A stretch of 64,000 bases of DNA from Chimaeribacter arupi (GTDB lineage: Bacteria; Pseudomonadota; Gammaproteobacteria; Enterobacterales; Enterobacteriaceae): contig NZ_PJZI01000007.1 in the NCBI RefSeq assembly GCF_002858805.1, forward strand, positions 1-64,000, read 5' to 3'. Within the stretch, counting starts at the first letter, position 1, and every line of letters begins with the position of its first letter. Below, piece by piece: positions 9,518-17,892 of this stretch. The notes beneath the pieces are model-generated. The model was not told the DNA's origin, ran no database searches, and saw nothing but the letters and a program-made list of their open reading frames with translations. The translations under genes and the position numbers were made by a program.

Positions 9518-10498
9518 TTAATCCATGTAGATATCAAAAATGGCATACGTATTGACTTTGCCCGGCGTCATCGAGGGAATATCAACAGGAACAATCTGTG
9601 CTTTATATTTCAATGTTTTCTTACCGGTAACGTTGCCCACATTGATTGCCTTTGTTTTATCGCCTGTGACATCAATGCCCATGCCCATGCTGTTCATTAA
9701 TTTCACTTCAACGGATTTTGCGCATTCTGTTGTTTCGCAGTTTTTAATCACGCCTTTCGCTGCCCCAATACTTTGCTCCCCGGTAAAGGCAATTTTTACG
9801 GGTACCGTTACCGGGCAATCCAGGGTCAGTTCAAAATCCTTTACCACGCCTTTCGTAATTTTCTTTGTGGTGAAATCTGCAATGGAATAACTGCCTAAAT
9901 CAACGTTCTGATAGGTTGTCAAAATCGCGCAGGATTTAGGCTGAATGTCGACGGCGCTGGCCAGCGTGACGTTCATTAATGTCAAAGGCGCGCCAGGGTT
10001 AGTGTCTGCAGTGACCTGAACCACCCCGATCTGGCCGGCAGGAATCACACCGGCAGAGATGGTGCCGGTCTGAACAAACTCCAGCTTAACCGTATCACCA
10101 CGTTCACTACAGGCCCCATTACACGGGTATGCAGTGGGGAAATATGCCCCTCGCGACGTTGGCCAGCTTAACCGGATGCCTAAGCCTGGAATATTTGTCT
10201 GGTACACATCCGGCACCGTAGACTCCGTACTCAGCTCCGGGCGGGTAAATTTAGAACGCCAGGTATTCCTTATATTGGTTCCGCAGTTATAACTGATCCC
10301 CGGCGCCTGAATTTCTGCCGCCCCAAGCACGGTACCGGATGTGCCGTTACTCGCCGGACGCAGGGTAGGCACCGTGATAGCAATATTCATCACTGAACCC
10401 GATGTAATAGAGCAATTGTTGGCTGCCGCCACAGGCATGCTATAAAAAGAGAAACCTGCCGCCATAACAAAGGCTATTTTCATCAAAAATTTAAACAT
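9518..10498 (-). CDS. Fimbrial tip adhesin (two-domain)
   Basis: Last gene of the chaperone-usher cluster, 326 residues. It has a signal peptide ending near PVAA (about 25), an N-terminal domain with several cysteines (about 26-185), and a C-terminal pilin-like domain (about 190-326) with its own Cys pair and a final beta-strand ending in IFDIYMD. About twice the length of a pilin and with two domains, it fits a tip adhesin with an N-terminal receptor-binding domain and a pilin domain that receives the next subunit's donor strand. The receptor cannot be told from sequence. It lies 31 bases downstream of the usher. Confidence 0.85.
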   Translation of the reverse strand: MFKFLMKIAFVMAAGFSFYSMPVAAANNCSITSGSVMNIAITVPTLRPASNGTSGTVLGAAEIQAPGISYNCGTNIRNTWRSKFTRPELSTESTVPDVYQTNIPGLGIRLSWPTSRGAYFPTAYPCNGACSERGDTVKLEFVQTGTISAGVIPAGQIGVVQVTADTNPGAPLTLMNVTLASAVDIQPKSCAILTTYQNVDLGSYSIADFTTKKITKGVVKDFELTLDCPVTVPVKIAFTGEQSIGAAKGVIKNCETTECAKSVEVKLMNSMGMGIDVTGDKTKAINVGNVTGKKTLKYKAQIVPVDIPSMTPGKVNTYAIFDIYMD

Positions 10499-10529
10499 AA
10501 CGCCCCCCTGCCCCGTTCAGAGCAGTAAT

Positions 10530-13127
10530 TTATTTTTTACACATCAGATGCTGGGTAGGAATATCTTCGTCAGAATTAGTGGAAGATGTTTTATCCATTT
10601 TATAGTCAATGAAACAGCTGCCTTTCTCTTTTCCGGATGTCCAGCTCACCCGCAATTTTCCGGAAATCTTATCCTGCGGCAGGCTTAACATGGCACGGCC
10701 GCCCTGGCCTACAATGCCCAGAACCTCATCGCCTTCATTTTTGATCGTCGCACCATAAGGAATATATTTTCCGTCAACGCGGTTAATCTGAATAAATTGT
10801 GTTGAGGTACTTTTAGTATCCAGTTTTATTTTTACTGATGCACCGGCCGTCGGTACGGTCTGTAATTTGGATTCACCAAATTCCACGCCGATGGGTGCGC
10901 CCTTTGCTTCAACATAAATTTCGTTATATTGATAAGGGCTCAGGGAAGAGATGATCGCATAGCCATTATCCGACACGGTGGACGTCAACTCTGGGTAAAT
11001 ACGCGCGCCCGCCGCTCCTTTTGCTTCAACAATGCCGAAGGTATTCCCTAATGAAGAGGAGAAATTCACACCGCCGCCATGCACAACGACCGCACCGCTG
11101 GCATTTATTGACCCGGTATAAGAGGTTTCTGTCTGGCTATAACTGATGTTGCCTTGTGCGCGGCTGCCGTTATACCCCATATTGAAACCGAAATTGGTCT
11201 GGTGTTCCTGGGCATAATCAAACCAGGTGCCGTAGTCGAACTGATTATATTCACCGGCATTGCCGTATAAGGAAGCCCTGAGCTTGGCATCCTGATTGCT
11301 GTAACTGACAGCGGCATTCAGTGTCGGGACTTTGGTATGCAATGTCCCGAATGGCACCGACATCCCTAAATAAATTGCCCGATCTTCTATCCCGTCCTCA
11401 TCAATGGTTTTACTTAAATTGACGCTATAACTGACAGAGCGCCAGGAATTGGAATAACCAAATTGATAGCTGCTTTGTGTATTACGGCTGTAGCGGCTGT
11501 CCCAGACACGGCCATAGTAACCGGATGCAAATACACTGCCCCAGCCAGGTGCCAGCGACTGGCTGATATTGACTTCAATTTTGTCGCGGTAGTTTTCCGG
11601 CAAAAAGCTGTCATCACCTGTCTCCTGCGCTTCCGCCGTTAACAGCGCATCCATCAACGAGTAGTAGTTCTGGCTGGAATAGCGATACCCTGCCAGGCTC
11701 AGGTTGGTGCCCGTCTGGTCAATGTATTTCGCCAGGCTGACTTTCAGGCTCAGATTGCAGATGCTGTCACAGGCATTATCCTGTTCGTCTTCAAACGAGG
11801 TGAAAGAGCGGGTTAAATCGATACCCAACGCCCCCAGAGGCGTATTGATTGCCATCCCGCCCATCAGCGCAGCGTAATCACCTGGTGCGGTAATCTGGCC
11901 GCCGCCATAGACCGTCACCGTATTATTCAAGCCGTACTGATAAGTGCCTTCCATTAATACAGGGGTATGGCGCAGCGATTCACTGCGGACTTCACCAGCC
12001 GTTGCTGAGAACTTCGACGTGCCTGGGCGCAGCAACATGGGCAGGCTGGCGTAAGGCGTAATGAAGGTGCGGGTCTTACCGTTACTTTCGTTGATCGTGA
12101 CTTCTAAATCACCGCCATAGCCGGTCGCGTAGAGGTCATCGATGACGAACTCACCTGGCGGCACGCTCATTTCACGGATAAGGTTGCCGTTTTGTTTAAT
12201 GGTGATCCGGGCATTGGTATCCGCCACACCGCGCACAACCGGAGCGTAGCCTTGCAATGACTGCGGCAGCATCCGTTCATCGCTCATCAGGCTTACGCCG
12301 CGCAATGCCACGGTATCGAAGAGTGACCCTGTGGTATTGATATCCCCGGCGGTCAGCTCCGCCTTAAGTGGAATAACGGCACGTTGTACATAAGAAGAGA
12401 GATGGCTCCATTGCGTGCCGGTCTCATCATTGGTGTTAATATTGTCATAGGTATAGAGACGCCAGGCGCCCCATTTCAGTGATGAGAGCAGGCTGCCGTA
12501 ATAATAATTAGAGGACGTATGATCATCATATTGGGTGCTGGTTGCACTGACGTTATAGCTGGCTGAGAAGGAAGGCACGCCTTCATCCCACAGCATAGGG
12601 TTAATGTAACCCTCCGGATTGTTATTTAAATAACGCTGTGGAATGGTTATTTGCAGGATTTCATCATCAGTGTCATAGTCCGTCGTTGCACCGGGAATAA
12701 TACCCTTAATTAAAATGCAGGCGTTATTCTGCCAACCGAGCGGCAACGTTTCAGGATTCACATCCATTTTAAGCAGCATCTCTGCTGACAAACAGGGTTC
12801 TACATTTCCGGCAGAATCCTTCACAAACTTAATGTGATGCGTACCTAATGTTTTTTTATTGCGCGTAACTTCAACAAAGTATTCGCCCGGCTGAGTGGTT
12901 GGCTCGCCATCATAAATACTGAAGTCTGTCCCTTCGTTATAAGCATTGGCAAAACCACGATTAAATTTTACCGCGGATTTTTTAGGGGCAACTGCGCCCC
13001 CATCAACAGGTTGGGTGTCACTGTTATTAATAATATGGCTTTCATCTGCATAGTTCACTGCCGGATAGATACTCAGGCTGCCGACCACCAATGAAAGGGC
13101 TATTTTTCCTCCTTGTCCAACCCGCAT
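10530..13127 (-). CDS. Fimbrial usher (PapC/FimD family)
   Basis: Outer-membrane assembly platform that takes chaperone-subunit complexes and polymerises them to the surface. At 865 residues it is the usual size for PapC/FimD. In order: signal peptide (about 1-27), N-terminal periplasmic domain starting near VKFNRGFANAY (about 53-170), a 24-strand barrel interrupted by the plug domain, and C-terminal periplasmic domains (about 700-865) with a Cys pair at 838 and 863, as is common in this family. The conserved barrel segment PPGEFVIDDLY is present. It starts 35 bases after the chaperone stop. Confidence 0.95.
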   Translation of the reverse strand: MRVGQGGKIALSLVVGSLSIYPAVNYADESHIINNSDTQPVDGGAVAPKKSAVKFNRGFANAYNEGTDFSIYDGEPTTQPGEYFVEVTRNKKTLGTHHIKFVKDSAGNVEPCLSAEMLLKMDVNPETLPLGWQNNACILIKGIIPGATTDYDTDDEILQITIPQRYLNNNPEGYINPMLWDEGVPSFSASYNVSATSTQYDDHTSSNYYYGSLLSSLKWGAWRLYTYDNINTNDETGTQWSHLSSYVQRAVIPLKAELTAGDINTTGSLFDTVALRGVSLMSDERMLPQSLQGYAPVVRGVADTNARITIKQNGNLIREMSVPPGEFVIDDLYATGYGGDLEVTINESNGKTRTFITPYASLPMLLRPGTSKFSATAGEVRSESLRHTPVLMEGTYQYGLNNTVTVYGGGQITAPGDYAALMGGMAINTPLGALGIDLTRSFTSFEDEQDNACDSICNLSLKVSLAKYIDQTGTNLSLAGYRYSSQNYYSLMDALLTAEAQETGDDSFLPENYRDKIEVNISQSLAPGWGSVFASGYYGRVWDSRYSRNTQSSYQFGYSNSWRSVSYSVNLSKTIDEDGIEDRAIYLGMSVPFGTLHTKVPTLNAAVSYSNQDAKLRASLYGNAGEYNQFDYGTWFDYAQEHQTNFGFNMGYNGSRAQGNISYSQTETSYTGSINASGAVVVHGGGVNFSSSLGNTFGIVEAKGAAGARIYPELTSTVSDNGYAIISSLSPYQYNEIYVEAKGAPIGVEFGESKLQTVPTAGASVKIKLDTKSTSTQFIQINRVDGKYIPYGATIKNEGDEVLGIVGQGGRAMLSLPQDKISGKLRVSWTSGKEKGSCFIDYKMDKTSSTNSDEDIPTQHLMCKK

Positions 13128-13162
13128 TTTATCTTTTCCTCTATCATAAAAAGTCTGACAAC

Positions 13163-13879
13163 TTAAAACTGCTTATCCACGTAGGCACCAAGATCGGTGA
13201 TGAAGGTGTATTCCAATACCGGCTTAGCGGTTTTGTTTTTCGTTTTAAAAGAAAATGTTTTTTTACTAAAAGGTGCAACCATATCGCCATTGATCAGCGT
13301 TTTATCATCGCCTTTAATGACCAGCCGGGAGAAAGAGACATGGAAAGGCGAATTATTTTCACAGGTATAGGTATACCCGTCCGCATTGTTTGCCATGCTC
13401 CACTTCAGATTTTCTCCGGCCTTGATTTCATCACCCTTCAGGCCTGCCGGACGATAGAAGAATTTCAGGCGGGTGCGGAACGCCAGATTAAGCAGATTTT
13501 TATCCTGCAACGACGCCTCTTCCGGCGGAATATCCAGGAAGTTAACCCATAAGACGGATTCACGATCTTTCGGGTATTTGTTTACCGTATCCTGCGTCTG
13601 GAATATGCGGAATGTTTTCCCTTTTCCTTCATTAACCCGCGCCATCGGCGGCGTAATAACAAACGGCAGATCTTCTTTATCCGCAACACCCGATTCTGCG
13701 CGGCTATCCAGCCACACCTGGACTAAGCTCGGTGTATTGCCAACGTTATTGACACGAATAGCCTGCTCTTTATCTTTCGCATTAAATATCACCCGGGTTC
13801 CCATAATTTGTATTGAGGCAAAAGAGGGGAAGGCTGTTGTAAATAACAGCGAAGTCAGTAAAAGTGCTTTCAGCTTCAT
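13163..13879 (-). CDS. Periplasmic fimbrial chaperone (PapD family)
   Basis: Immunoglobulin-like periplasmic chaperone that caps pilin subunits by donor-strand complementation. It has 238 residues with a signal peptide cleaved after FPSFA (residue 21). The two subunit-anchoring basic residues are present: Arg29 (Arg8 of the mature protein, in GTRVIF) and Lys139 in the RLKFFYRP strand. The G1 donor and F1 segments surround the signature VLWVNFLDIPP (109-119). The F1-G1 loop looks short, as in chaperones of rigid pili. It sits between major subunit and usher in the same direction. Confidence 0.95.
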   Translation of the reverse strand: MKLKALLLTSLLFTTAFPSFASIQIMGTRVIFNAKDKEQAIRVNNVGNTPSLVQVWLDSRAESGVADKEDLPFVITPPMARVNEGKGKTFRIFQTQDTVNKYPKDRESVLWVNFLDIPPEEASLQDKNLLNLAFRTRLKFFYRPAGLKGDEIKAGENLKWSMANNADGYTYTCENNSPFHVSFSRLVIKGDDKTLINGDMVAPFSKKTFSFKTKNKTAKPVLEYTFITDLGAYVDKQF

Positions 13880-13928
13880 AACATTAGCTCATGTAGAGTA
13901 AATAAGGGGGAGCACCCCCCTTATTTAA

Positions 13929-14504
13929 TTAGTTGTAAATAATGGAATAAACAACGTTGGTATTAACCGTACCTGCAGTTGCTGCCCCACCGGTTGCAAC
14001 ATATTGCGCCCAGTAATCAAATCGGGCAGTACTGTTTGTAATTTGTTTACCTTTGGTTGGATCGGTAATTTGCTGGTTAAGATCAATCGCGTTCAGTTTT
14101 TCATCCGTCAGCCCTACCTGTACTTTGGTTGCCGCACCCGCTGCAGTGTGGTTTTTCAAATTACCGGTTACCGGGTCAATATTAAGGCTGAGCGCGCGCT
14201 CAAAGGAAACATTGGCATATTTCCCGTTTGGACATTGCGCACCACTCAATTTAATATAAAACGGTGTATCCCCAGCACGACGTTTGTCTGCATCCAGAGA
14301 CGTCACACTGACAGGTTTCAGTTTTACGGTGAAATCACCGGTATCACTGGAACCCGTATCATCGCCCACTTCAATTTCACAGGTTGCATCACTAATATCA
14401 CCCGTAAAGGTAATGGTGCCGTCTTCAGCGCTGACCGCTGTAGCACTTACCAGTAGACAAACAGGTAACATTAGTGCTTTCATACGTTTAGTAACAATAC
14501 TCAT
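13929..14504 (-). CDS. Major fimbrial subunit (type-1 pilin family)
   Basis: Structural pilin of 191 residues, first gene of the cluster. The signal peptide ends at VSA (26). Cys42 (DATCEIEV) and Cys91 (GAQCPNGK) are placed as the conserved pilin disulphide, and the C-terminus VVYSIIYN carries the penultimate Tyr of the beta-zipper motif. An N-terminal extension (DGTITFTGDI) provides the donor strand. The ribosome site AAAGGAGAAG precedes ATG 14504. The gene probably carries the promoter for the cluster, since an AT-rich gene-free region lies upstream. Confidence 0.93.
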   Translation of the reverse strand: MSIVTKRMKALMLPVCLLVSATAVSAEDGTITFTGDISDATCEIEVGDDTGSSDTGDFTVKLKPVSVTSLDADKRRAGDTPFYIKLSGAQCPNGKYANVSFERALSLNIDPVTGNLKNHTAAGAATKVQVGLTDEKLNAIDLNQQITDPTKGKQITNSTARFDYWAQYVATGGAATAGTVNTNVVYSIIYN

Positions 14505-14529
14505 AATTACTTCTCCTTTAACTAGGCCA

Positions 14530-14548
14530 ATTTCCTAAGGGAGGAAAT
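14530..14548 (-). other. Hairpin in fimbrial operon leader
   Basis: ATTTCCT and AGGAAAT are perfect 7-bp inverted arms around a 5-base loop, ending 26 bases before the major-subunit start codon. In the mRNA the hairpin would sit just upstream of the ribosome site. It may be a leader structure or a protein site; no U-run follows. Confidence 0.45.
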
Positions 14549-14900
14549 AATAGACAACCCCTAAAAATACATATATGGCGCTATGCCTAAAATATTCGGA
14601 GAAATACCTCAAAATCATTTACTTGCTTCATGATTTTTATTTTACTCATAGAAGAAATGCATTAATTAAACCTGCTTTTAAAGATAAATTAACAATAAAA
14701 GTGATGAATACGGGAGAAAAGGATTTAATTTTATAATTACCATTACTATTCGATAATAAGTTTTTCACTTGAATAAGGTGAAGAAAAAGTAAAAGTGCTT
14801 AATCAATAATAAGTTGGCTAATAACTAAAGCTTTCTCATTTTTCTCCGCCTTAAAGAAGCCGGCGATTTAAAGCAGAGAGAAAAATACCACTACCCACCC

Positions 14901-14966
14901 GCTTATTTATCATTATAAATATAAGCGCCGGCTGTCTTTACCTCTTCTTTCCTTTCTTATATTTAT
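14901..14966. repeat. Inverted-repeat cluster with competing arms
   Basis: ATAAATATAAG (14915-14925) pairs perfectly with CTTATATTTAT (14956-14966), 30 bases apart. The same middle arm also pairs, with a one-base bulge, with GCTTATTTAT (14901-14910). The two hairpins exclude each other. The sequence is AT-rich, so chance is a real possibility. Confidence 0.45.
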
Positions 14967-15192
14967 CCCTATGATTTACACGCCAATACATGGCGATGCG
15001 CTGCCTTTAAAGCGTGCGTTTTATCAGGCCAGCCCTGTAAATAAGACCCGGTGAAATAACTTGTTACTGTGCACAATTCTTATAACCAACTGTTTTTTTT
15101 AATTTTTATGAGGGAGGGGCAATAACGGGTAGCGAACAGAGAGGGTCATGACTAGGCTTAATACATCAACAAATCATCATAAGGAGGACACG

Positions 15193-15714
15193 ATGTCGAA
15201 CAAGAAAATTGCGGTACTCATCACCGATGAATTTGAAGATGCAGAATTTACCTCACCTGCGGACGCCTATAAACAGGCTGGTCATCAGGTCATTACTATT
15301 GAGAAGAAAGCCGGTAATGTAGTGAAGGGTAAAAAAGGTGAGGCCAGCGTCACCATTGATAAGTCTATTGATGACGTCAGTGTTGAGGACTTTGATGCGC
15401 TGCTGCTGCCCGGTGGCCACTCACCGGATTCCCTTCGCGGGGATGACCGGTTTGTTGCTTTCACCAAAGCATTCTCTGACAGCGGTAAACCCATTTTTGC
15501 GATTTGCCATGGGCCACAGCTGCTAATCAGTGCGGATGTGCTGCGCGGGCGTAAGGCCACCACCGTGAAACCGGTCGTGGTTGATGTAAAAAATGCCGGT
15601 GCTGATTTTTATGATAAAGAAGTGGTGGTAGACAACGATACACTGGTCACCAGCCGCACCCCGGAAGACTTGCCGGCCTTTAACCGTGAAGCATTGCGAA
15701 TTCTGGCGCAGTAA
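15193..15714 (+). CDS. yhbO: PfpI/DJ-1 family protein YhbO (stress-protective, deglycase-type)
   Basis: Cytoplasmic DJ-1/PfpI superfamily protein, reported in E. coli as a deglycase that protects against glyoxal-type and oxidative damage. I chose ATG 15193 because AAGGAGG lies directly upstream and it gives 173 residues beginning MSNKKIAVLI, like E. coli YhbO; an in-frame ATG at 15148 would add 15 unrelated residues. The nucleophile Cys105 and neighbouring His106 lie in FAICHGPQL, with LLPGGHSPD before it. A bidirectional terminator follows. It is the first core gene next to the adhesion island. Confidence 0.95.
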   Translation: MSNKKIAVLITDEFEDAEFTSPADAYKQAGHQVITIEKKAGNVVKGKKGEASVTIDKSIDDVSVEDFDALLLPGGHSPDSLRGDDRFVAFTKAFSDSGKPIFAICHGPQLLISADVLRGRKATTVKPVVVDVKNAGADFYDKEVVVDNDTLVTSRTPEDLPAFNREALRILAQ

Positions 15715-15745
15715 GCGCGGGTGAAAGGTCAGTTACTGTGATGTG

Positions 15746-15772
15746 AAAAGGCCGCATAATGCGGCCTTTTTT
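15746..15772. terminator. Bidirectional terminator between yhbO and yhbP
   Basis: AGGCCGC and GCGGCCT form a perfect stem around ATAAT-type loop bases, with an A-run on the left and a T-run on the right. It can end both convergent genes. Confidence 0.9.
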
Positions 15773-16214
15773 ATGGGCGGTTTTCACGCTGCCAGAAAAG
15801 TTTTTTACCGAACCCCAACGTGTTGTCGGTCATTTTTATTTCGTCCAGTGACAGCCGCCAGACAGGCGACGGCATAGCCCGGGCCACCGGAAATTGTTTG
15901 CAGTAAAGCGCCCTGCCCGCCTGCTCTTCCTCCCCCACCAGCTGTATTGCCCGGCCGCTGTATTGTACCCCTTTAATCAGCGCAACGGTTTTCGGCTGTG
16001 CGGCAATGGTGCCGCTGACACGGGGCTGCTGCGCCATCAGCGCGCCGTGGCGGGTTTTCAGATCGGTCATCAGCAACAATGCCATCTGTCCCGGTTCCAC
16101 TACATAAAAACAGTTCGCGCACCATAAATCTTCCCCGGCTGCCGCGCAGAGGGTCAGGACATGGTATTTTTTCAGGTACTTCTCAATGGTTACCCGATCA
16201 TCAGACAGCTGCAT
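15771..16214 (-). CDS. yhbP: YhbP family protein (UPF0306, flavin split-barrel fold)
   Basis: Small uncharacterised protein of 147 residues, the same length as E. coli YhbP. The family has a pyridoxamine-phosphate-oxidase-like split barrel, which suggests flavin binding but no known reaction. Conserved pieces include [21 protein letters not shown] and the C-terminal [14 protein letters not shown] start at ATG 16214, behind AGGGGAG; a longer frame reaching 16259 lacks similarity. It faces yhbO across a shared terminator. Confidence 0.9.
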   Translation of the reverse strand: MQLSDDRVTIEKYLKKYHVLTLCAAAGEDLWCANCFYVVEPGQMALLLMTDLKTRHGALMAQQPRVSGTIAAQPKTVALIKGVQYSGRAIQLVGEEEQAGRALYCKQFPVARAMPSPVWRLSLDEIKMTDNTLGFGKKLFWQRENRP

Positions 16215-16300
16215 ATGTTTCTCCCCTGGGAAGGGTACGCCGGCCTGGCCGGCGCACACGGCAAGTAGAACCCACCCGCCAACTGGTTTACCCTGTGGCC

Positions 16301-16639
16301 ATGATAAATGATCAAAAAACCCTTATTGCTGACTGCGCGCCCGCCGCCCTGTGGCACCTCTATATGCTGCGTACCGCCGCCGGGCTGCTGTATACCGGCA
16401 TCACTACCGATGTTCCGCGCCGCCTGACGCAACACCAATGCGGCAAAGGGGCGAAAGCCCTGCGCGGCAAGGGGCCGTTGACGCTGGTGTTTCACTGTGT
16501 CATTGGCGACCGCTCAGCCGCCCTGAAAGCGGAATATCGTATCAAGCAACTTTCACGCGGCCAAAAAGAGAGGCTGGTAAGTGACCAGCCTCAGGATCTT
16601 ATGGCGTATATGGCGCAGACCGGCCGGGTGCCCGCTTAA
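16301..16639 (+). CDS. yhbQ: GIY-YIG nuclease-fold protein YhbQ
   Basis: Single-domain GIY-YIG protein of 112 residues (E. coli YhbQ is about 100). The motif is seen as [18 protein letters not shown], followed by [19 protein letters not shown] and a conserved Glu in [11 protein letters not shown]. The E. coli protein has been linked to DNA binding and cleavage. ATG 16301 starts [12 protein letters not shown], a few residues longer at the N-terminus than E. coli. Its 3' end overlaps the convergent yhbS stop by 4 bases. Confidence 0.9.
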   Translation: MINDQKTLIADCAPAALWHLYMLRTAAGLLYTGITTDVPRRLTQHQCGKGAKALRGKGPLTLVFHCVIGDRSAALKAEYRIKQLSRGQKERLVSDQPQDLMAYMAQTGRVPA

Positions 16640-17139
16640 AAACGGTTAAAAGGCGGCGCAAAACTGATAAGGCCGGAGGCATCATCCAGCGCCTGCTCCG
16701 ACAGCGGATAGATCTGGAAGGCGGCTTCCGCCCCCGGCCAGCGGCAATGCAGCTGATGGGCGGCAGCCGGGGTGAACCCCAGCCGGCCGTACCAGGCCGG
16801 GTCACCTAGTACCACTACCGCCGCATAGCCAAATTCATTGAGCGCATCCAACCCCTCATACACCAGTTTGGTGCCGATGCCCTGATGGCGCAGCGTTTCA
16901 TCCACCGCCAGCGGTGCGAGGCCCACCCACTGACGATCTTCCCCTTCCACATCCACCGGGCTGAATGCGGCATACCCGACTACCCCGCCTTCGTCATCGG
17001 TGGCGACGATGCCCAGGGTTAACAAGCCATCCTCACGCAATTGCTGGACCAGATCGGCCTCATCGTCACGGCCAAAGGCGCGGCGTAACAGGTTGTCGAT
17101 GCCGGCAGCATCCACCGGGATTTCTACACGAATTAACAT
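16636..17139 (-). CDS. yhbS: GNAT-family acetyltransferase YhbS
   Basis: Predicted N-acetyltransferase of 167 residues, identical in length to E. coli YhbS. The acetyl-CoA loop is seen as [17 protein letters not shown] (about 93-109; Q/RxxGxG/A type), and the C-terminus has the family pattern [18 protein letters not shown]. The substrate is unknown. The start codon lies inside the end of ubiT, a 7-base overlap, so the two genes are translationally coupled. Confidence 0.92.
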   Translation of the reverse strand: MLIRVEIPVDAAGIDNLLRRAFGRDDEADLVQQLREDGLLTLGIVATDDEGGVVGYAAFSPVDVEGEDRQWVGLAPLAVDETLRHQGIGTKLVYEGLDALNEFGYAAVVVLGDPAWYGRLGFTPAAAHQLHCRWPGAEAAFQIYPLSEQALDDASGLISFAPPFNRF

Positions 17140-17660
17140 AATTCACCTGTACGGGAGAAGGTTGCGGTGTCCTGTTGCATACCGGCCTCAATAAAATCAG
17201 CCAGCTGGGTCAGCCCTTGCCGGAGCACCGGCGGCAGCGTGTCCAGATCCACGGCATCCATCAGGTTTTTCACATACAGGCCGAGTTCAGTATCCCCTTC
17301 AATGCGCAGACGGCGCTGGAAGAAGAGTGTGTCCGGGTCACGGCGGCGGGCCGCGATCAGGATCAGGTCATTGGCGTCCGCACTGAAGCGGACATCCGGC
17401 GTGGCGTCTGCACTGATTTTCAGGCTATCATTTTCCACGGTGACATACCAGCGCAGGCCCAGGTCCCGGACGTCGACCTCCAGCCAGCGCGATGCCAGAA
17501 ATTCCAGCTCCCCGTCAGCCAGTGCCTGCCGGAACTGCCAGTGCAACAGTTGCTGTAACACCTGTCGTTGCAGAGCAAACGGCATAAAGGTTAACGGAAT
17601 GCGCAACAGTGACGGCCCCTGCCGCACAATGCGTGCTCGTAATTGCTCCAACACTGGCAT
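17133..17660 (-). CDS. ubiT: UbiT, SCP2-domain accessory factor for O2-independent ubiquinone synthesis
   Basis: Lipid-carrier-like protein of 175 residues, formerly YhbT, with an SCP2 (sterol-carrier) domain. In E. coli UbiT works with UbiU and UbiV in the oxygen-independent hydroxylation steps of ubiquinone synthesis and is thought to hold the hydrophobic intermediates. Recognisable segments are FALQRQVLQQLLHWQFRQAL, DVRFSADANDLILIAARR and FFQRRLRIEGDTELGLYVKN. It is transcribed away from ubiUV, with a 232-base divergent region between. Confidence 0.93.
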   Translation of the reverse strand: MPVLEQLRARIVRQGPSLLRIPLTFMPFALQRQVLQQLLHWQFRQALADGELEFLASRWLEVDVRDLGLRWYVTVENDSLKISADATPDVRFSADANDLILIAARRRDPDTLFFQRRLRIEGDTELGLYVKNLMDAVDLDTLPPVLRQGLTQLADFIEAGMQQDTATFSRTGELC

Positions 17661-17892
17661 TTACTCCTCTGGTAAAGACTGGCGCTATTTTGCCATATCG
17701 GGAAACAGGTTCAGCGCGCGGTATCCATAAATTTTGCACCAGAACGTCGCTGTGTACAGTGGAATTTATTCATCAGCTTGTTAACAACTCGCCAGAAACT
17801 GCCTCAAATCAATACTTCAGCCTGCCGGGTTGCCTAAAATCGCCGGCTGTTATGTCATCACCCATGATGGGTGGCTCTGCCGGGAATATACT

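Larger units (their letters stand above)
14505..15192. other. AT-rich gene-free region upstream of the fimbrial cluster
   Basis: No convincing gene in about 690 bases between the fimbrial operon (leftward) and yhbO (rightward). It is clearly more AT-rich than the flanking core genes, as is common for silenced accessory promoters. It contains a 7-bp stem in the fimbrial leader (14530-14548) and a cluster of related inverted arms at 14901-14966. The yhbO side ends in an AAGGAGG ribosome site at 15181-15187. No insertion sequence, tRNA or recombinase gene is visible. Confidence 0.7.

Noticed and set aside
14901-14966. Phase-variable invertible fimbrial promoter
   Set aside because: The inverted arms enclose only 30 bases, too short for a promoter, and no recombinase gene of the FimB/FimE type is in the window.
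17799-17812. FNR-like site upstream of ubiU
   Set aside because: Only ATCAA on one side matches (7 of 10 overall). FNR control is plausible for ubiUV, but this sequence is too weak to call.
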